Shown here piece by piece: positions 23,265 through 26,536 of a DNA stretch of 26,536 nt. The stretch comes from an uncultured bacterium. GTDB taxonomy: Bacteria > Bacillota > Limnochordia > DTU080 > JAAYLA01. The notes below the pieces were generated by a model, which saw only the letters and a program-made list of their open reading frames with translations, did not search any database and had not been told where the DNA came from. The DNA lies in assembly GCA_937983075.1 (NCBI GenBank), contig CALKAQ010000125.1, forward strand, positions 1-26,536, in the 5' to 3' direction. The stretch's first letter is position 1; every line of letters begins with the position of its first letter. The position numbers were made by a program, and so were the translations under genes.

Positions 23265-24164
23265 TTGAGTCGGGTGAAGCGTGCAGCCATCGTCGGTTAT
23301 GGCAATGTTGGCCGTTTTGCGGTCGATGCAATCTTGGAAGCAAACGATTTCGAGTTAGCGGGAATTGTGCGGCGTCAGCCCGAAAAACCCAGCGATTTGC
23401 CGGCAACGGTGCCCGTGGTCACGGATGTTGCGGAGCTCGGGACGGTCGATGTCGCACTGTTGTGCACGCCGACGCGCTTGATCCCGGAGCAGGCGCGGGA
23501 GTACATTGAACGTGGAATCAATACGGTCAACTCGTATGACATCCACGGCGAACTCGTCGACTTGCGGCAGCGGCTCGACGAGTTGGGAAAGAAGCATGGG
23601 GCCGTGTCCATCATTTCGGCAGGCTGGGATCCTGGAACGAACTCCATGATCCGGGCCATGTTGGAGTTCATGGCGCCGCGTGGCATTACATATACCAATT
23701 TTGGTCCGGGCATGAGCATGGGGCATTCGGTTGCAGTGAAAGCCATGGACGGCGTGCGGGATGCGTTGTCGCTTACCGTGCCTCTCGGTGAAGGTGTCCA
23801 TCGGCGCATGGTTTATGTCGAGCTTGAACCGGGAGCGAACTTCGAGGAAGTCGAACAGCGTGTGCTCAACGATCCGTACTTCATCAACGATGAAACCCGG
23901 GTTTTTGCAGTGCCGTCCGTGAAAAATTTGGTGGACATGGGCCACGGGGTGCGCATGGAGCGAAAAGGCGTTTCCGGACGCACGCACAATCAGCTGTTCA
24001 TGTTTGACATGCGCATTAACAACCCCGCATTGACGGCGCAAGTCATGGTCGCTGCAGCTAGGGCGACGTTCAAGCAGCAGCCCGGAGCATATACGATGCT
24101 GGAAATACCGATATTGGATTTTCTCCCCGGCGACCGGGACGAATTGTTGCGTCGCCTCGTGTAA
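23265..24164 (+). CDS. ddh: meso-Diaminopimelate D-dehydrogenase
   Basis: A 299-residue NADPH-dependent enzyme that interconverts meso-diaminopimelate with tetrahydrodipicolinate, giving a one-step route to the peptidoglycan and lysine precursor. The Rossmann motif VGYGNVGRFAV (~10-20) is followed by LLCTPTRLIPEQA, the substrate-pocket run NSYDIHGELVDL, SAGWDPGTNSMIRAMLEF and FGPGMSMGHSVAVKA, then GRTHNQLFMFDMRINNPALT. These segments match the Symbiobacterium thermophilum type enzyme very closely. The start is TTG 23265 with AAGGATG about 8 bases before. It is transcribed divergently from the leucine T-box, with no consensus promoter seen in the shared gap on this strand. The product could also supply dipicolinate for spores. 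Confidence 0.95.
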   Translation: MSRVKRAAIVGYGNVGRFAVDAILEANDFELAGIVRRQPEKPSDLPATVPVVTDVAELGTVDVALLCTPTRLIPEQAREYIERGINTVNSYDIHGELVDLRQRLDELGKKHGAVSIISAGWDPGTNSMIRAMLEFMAPRGITYTNFGPGMSMGHSVAVKAMDGVRDALSLTVPLGEGVHRRMVYVELEPGANFEEVEQRVLNDPYFINDETRVFAVPSVKNLVDMGHGVRMERKGVSGRTHNQLFMFDMRINNPALTAQVMVAAARATFKQQPGAYTMLEIPILDFLPGDRDELLRRLV

Positions 24165-24371
24165 AACGCGCTTGACTTGTTGAAGGCATTTAAAGCAATC
24201 GTGTTGAAATAAATGGGCCGATCCAATGTTGAAAATTGGACTGCTCGCGCAAACCATTTGCTGAGCGACAAAAAGGGGGGGATTCAGAGGTCGAATTTTC
24301 CGTAATTTCCGTTAGTGCGAAATGAAGAGTTTTAAAGTTTTCCGATGATATTTCAGAAGGGAGCGGTCTTG

Positions 24372-25280
24372 ATGCGGAAAAAAATAGTATTATTGGCTGT
24401 GTTGGCCATTGCCTTGATTGCTGCTGCATGTGGGGGAGGACCCCGTATTGTTGGTGAAATTCAAACAACCATGCATAGTGCGAACGAAGTTGCCATTTCG
24501 TTCCGAACGGCGGGCGAAGCAACGAGCCGAGTCGCCTACGGCGTCAATGGCGAATATACGGCATCGACTGCGGAGCAGACCGGTAGAGAGCATCAACACA
24601 TCGTTCCTGTTGAGGCGTTCAAGGATTACAATTTCATCGTTTATGTCTCTGATGATACCGGTGAACTTGTCAGTGACGAGATCAAGTTCACACTCCTTGT
24701 ACACGATGAGTTCGAAGGCAAGCTCGCCGACTTCTGGACGATTTACAACAACTACGATAATGCACGGGTTGCTGTCATTGACGGCAAACTTCAAATCGAT
24801 GGCTTCCACAAGAACGGCACCGACAACAACCAAAAGGGAATCGTCAGTGCCCAGCCGTTGAACTTGGCGGGCCGAACCACCGTCATTGAAATTGATTATG
24901 TCGTTGCGAACCACATGGAGCAAAATCCCGGCTTCGCCGGTGAAATTATTCAAGGCGATGACGTTTGGTGGCACAACGGCTTCCGTTTGACCGGCTACGG
25001 AGACAGCTTCAACACTTCGATGTTCAACGGCGGCGATGGAAGCATTGGTGGTATGAACATCGGTGATTTGGAGTTGCCTTACACGTTGACGTGGATCTTG
25101 AAGCACGAGAAGGACAAGGAATTCACCATTGAAGTCAAGATCAACGGGGTATCACGCCACGTTGGTCCGTTGAACATCGGCAGCCTGAATCCGGAGGCGC
25201 TGTACTTCTATCTGTACGTGTCCAACAACAACCAGGATGGTCCGTCGGTGTTCGATCGGGTGACGATTTATCAAAAGTAG
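24372..25280 (+). CDS. Lipoprotein with FN3-like and concanavalin A-like domains
   Basis: A 302-residue exported lipoprotein. The signal is MRKK plus a hydrophobic stretch ending LIAAAC, with lipid-attachment Cys at 20. An FN3-like beta domain (~28-110) precedes a jelly-roll domain (~113-302) with TVIEIDYV, NPGFAGEI, FNGGDGS, LNIGSLNPEALYFYLYV and DRVTIYQ. These segments align along the whole length with the truncated gene at 2-838, so the two are paralogues. ATG 24372 lies 8 bases after AGAAGGGAG. The role is probably surface glycan binding; no catalytic acid pair was seen. It is followed by a hairpin and then a second lipoprotein gene, so the two may be separately transcribed. Confidence 0.88.
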   Translation: MRKKIVLLAVLAIALIAAACGGGPRIVGEIQTTMHSANEVAISFRTAGEATSRVAYGVNGEYTASTAEQTGREHQHIVPVEAFKDYNFIVYVSDDTGELVSDEIKFTLLVHDEFEGKLADFWTIYNNYDNARVAVIDGKLQIDGFHKNGTDNNQKGIVSAQPLNLAGRTTVIEIDYVVANHMEQNPGFAGEIIQGDDVWWHNGFRLTGYGDSFNTSMFNGGDGSIGGMNIGDLELPYTLTWILKHEKDKEFTIEVKINGVSRHVGPLNIGSLNPEALYFYLYVSNNNQDGPSVFDRVTIYQK

Positions 25281-25313
25281 CTTCCCCATTGATTTCTTTC
25301 AGCAACCATAGAG

Positions 25314-25342
25314 GGGGCGAGGGGCACATTGCCGCTCGCCCC
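25314..25342 (+). terminator. Hairpin after the first lipoprotein gene
   Basis: A 13-bp stem with one G-G mismatch (GGGGCGAGGGGCA with its partner arm) and a CAT loop, 33 bases after the stop. TTTT follows 8 bases later, so it is a probable but not perfect terminator. Confidence 0.6.
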
Positions 25343-25573
25343 GTCGCTCGTTTTATCGCGTGGCATTTCAAAAACGAGTCACAATAAATGACCTCATGTT
25401 CGACTTAAAGAGGATAATGTTGACTGTTGAGGAAATAGTTTTTGTCAAATACAACGGTGGTTTTTCATGAGGAGGCGATGTTAAGTAAGATTTTCGAACA
25501 AATGCCATAATGAATTCCATTGTCGTTTGATGCCGTTTGTAGTTTGTCAACATAAACGGGAGGGCACTTGATC

Positions 25574-26476
25574 ATGCGAATGACAAACGTCAAGCTATTT
25601 AGCCTGCTTGTGTTGGGAATCTCTGTGATTTTCGCTGGCTGTTTGGATTACAGCAAGTTCTCGAATCAGCCCGTGACAGTGCAAATTGATGTATCCTACG
25701 ACGATGGTACGCCCATAAACGGAGCCAATGTAACACTTAATGGTACGAACACCTACACCACAGTGACTGGTGGGGACGGTCTAGCGACATTCAACGGTGT
25801 TCTCCGTGGAAACTATGACCTTGTGGTCTGTGCTCCTGACGGCTCTGCGGCTCGAACGAGGTTGGCTATTTGGGGAGGTCAGCCCTTTGATACGTCGGTC
25901 GCAACAATGCGCTTCCCTGATCTCACTGGAGTTGACATCAATACCGAGCGCCCCGGATCAACGGAGATTGAGTGCGGACAAATCCGTATCAAGGCTGGCG
26001 GAAATGACATTTGGGGCAATGAAGATGGCATCCACTTTGCTTACACCGAAGTGACCGGAGATGTCACCTTGGTCGCACGTGTGACGGAAGTGCATGCGAC
26101 ACACGGTGATGGCTGGACGAAAGCAGGCGTAATGATTCGTGAAAGCCTTGACGCCAACTCAAAGCATGTCTCTACGCTGCAAACGAGTGGCAATGGTGTC
26201 CAATCGGTACGTCGTACCTCGACCGGAGGAAGCTCCAGCGATACCTTGCACGGTGGGATTTCCGCTCCTACTTGGGTCAAGATCGAACGGCGAGGCAATG
26301 AGTTCTCCAGTTATCGGTCCGCGGATGGGGTAAACTGGACGCATATCTCCACGGTAACAGTTGATATGGCGGATACGGTTTACGTCGGGCTGGTACTGAC
26401 GGCTCATCACGGCGATTTCAACGCTAATCGACCTGCTGAAGCTGTATTTGAAAATGTCATTCTGACAGTAGACTGA
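25574..26476 (+). CDS. Lipoprotein with carboxypeptidase-regulatory-like and ConA-like (DUF1349-type) domains
   Basis: A 300-residue exported lipoprotein. The signal ends SVIFAGC, giving a lipid-anchored Cys. Next is a small beta domain (~35-90) with the pattern DGTPINGANVTLNGTNTYTT...GLATFNGVLRGNYDL, typical of carboxypeptidase-regulatory or Cna-B-like folds. From ~125 there is a lectin-like jelly roll with NDIWGNEDGIHFAY, GWTKAGVMIRESLDANSKH, WVKIERRGNEFSSYRSADG and VYVGLVLTAH, as in DUF1349-type domains of extracellular carbohydrate-active proteins. ATG 25574 lies after GGGAGGG; TTG 25568 and ATG 25580 are alternatives. It is not a paralogue of the preceding lipoprotein. Neither polysaccharide target nor catalysis can be assigned. 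Confidence 0.85.
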   Translation: MRMTNVKLFSLLVLGISVIFAGCLDYSKFSNQPVTVQIDVSYDDGTPINGANVTLNGTNTYTTVTGGDGLATFNGVLRGNYDLVVCAPDGSAARTRLAIWGGQPFDTSVATMRFPDLTGVDINTERPGSTEIECGQIRIKAGGNDIWGNEDGIHFAYTEVTGDVTLVARVTEVHATHGDGWTKAGVMIRESLDANSKHVSTLQTSGNGVQSVRRTSTGGSSSDTLHGGISAPTWVKIERRGNEFSSYRSADGVNWTHISTVTVDMADTVYVGLVLTAHHGDFNANRPAEAVFENVILTVD

Positions 26477-26498
26477 TGTTTTGTGTGAGATCACTTTG

Positions 26499-26536
26499 AA
26501 AAAGCGTGGTATTCGTTTTGAATGCCACGCTTTTTT
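26499..26536 (+). terminator. Rho-independent terminator at the right edge
   Basis: A 16-bp stem (AAAAAGCGTGGTATTC with its partner, one wobble pair) with a GTTTT loop and a terminal T6, 22 bases after the last lipoprotein stop. It is cut by the window end but complete enough to be clear. Confidence 0.92.

Noticed and set aside
24241..24264. Imperfect hairpin after ddh
   Set aside because: Short stem with an internal loop followed by A and G runs, not T, so not supportable as a terminator.

Overview
The window looks like chromosome from a spore-forming, moderately GC-rich member of the Bacillota. The evidence is the gene order spoIVFA-like, spoIVFB, rng, rplU, prp, rpmA, obg, proB, proA, nadD, yqeK, LCP, rsfS, yqeM. 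This is the conserved ribosome/sporulation neighbourhood of Bacilli and Clostridia, and the rng plus proBA arrangement recalls deep clostridial or Limnochordia-like lineages. Ribosomal protein L27 carries the Firmicutes FFA-SKKG cleavable extension next to its protease Prp. There is also a leucine T-box and a Symbiobacterium-like meso-DAP dehydrogenase. The species cannot be named from the sequence alone.

Left region (1-6.3 kb): the 3' part of a gene for a secreted FN3 plus concanavalin-A-fold protein, closed by a strong terminator. Next is a decayed sugar isomerase/epimerase gene with an internal deletion and a frameshift. A complete CUT2-type sugar ABC importer follows (fused double ATPase, two RbsC-type permeases, substrate-binding protein), ending in a long hairpin.

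Middle (6.4-18.9 kb, plus strand): a very short SpoIVFA-like membrane protein and the SpoIVFB intramembrane protease, then about 600 bases with no convincing gene but one good promoter. RNase G comes next, then a new promoter with a probable L21 leader RNA driving rplU-prp-rpmA. A GC-rich hairpin separates rpmA from obg. Proline synthesis follows (proB, whose start codon is problematic, and proA), then NAD synthesis (nadD), yqeK, an LCP cell-wall ligase, rsfS and the methyltransferase yqeM. A perfect 15-bp bidirectional terminator closes the region.

Right region: on the minus strand lie tRNA-Ala(GGC) with its own consensus promoter, an AI-2E/YtvI-type membrane protein, a DUF4363-DUF421 pair, and a short-form 2-isopropylmalate synthase. 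The last is controlled by a leucine T-box (CUC specifier) with a consensus promoter. Divergently, on the plus strand, are meso-diaminopimelate dehydrogenase (with a micro-ORF in its leader) and two lipoproteins with lectin-like folds. The first lipoprotein is a clear paralogue of the truncated gene at the left edge, so the housekeeping core is flanked by members of one surface-protein family.

There is no CRISPR array, intact transposon, phage gene or obvious defence system. The points most worth following up are the flanking FN3/ConA-like family, the LytM-less SpoIVFA-like protein, the T-box-controlled LeuA without its feedback domain, the proB start, the SD-sequestering hairpin before the DUF421 gene, and the unexplained 600-base gap before rng.
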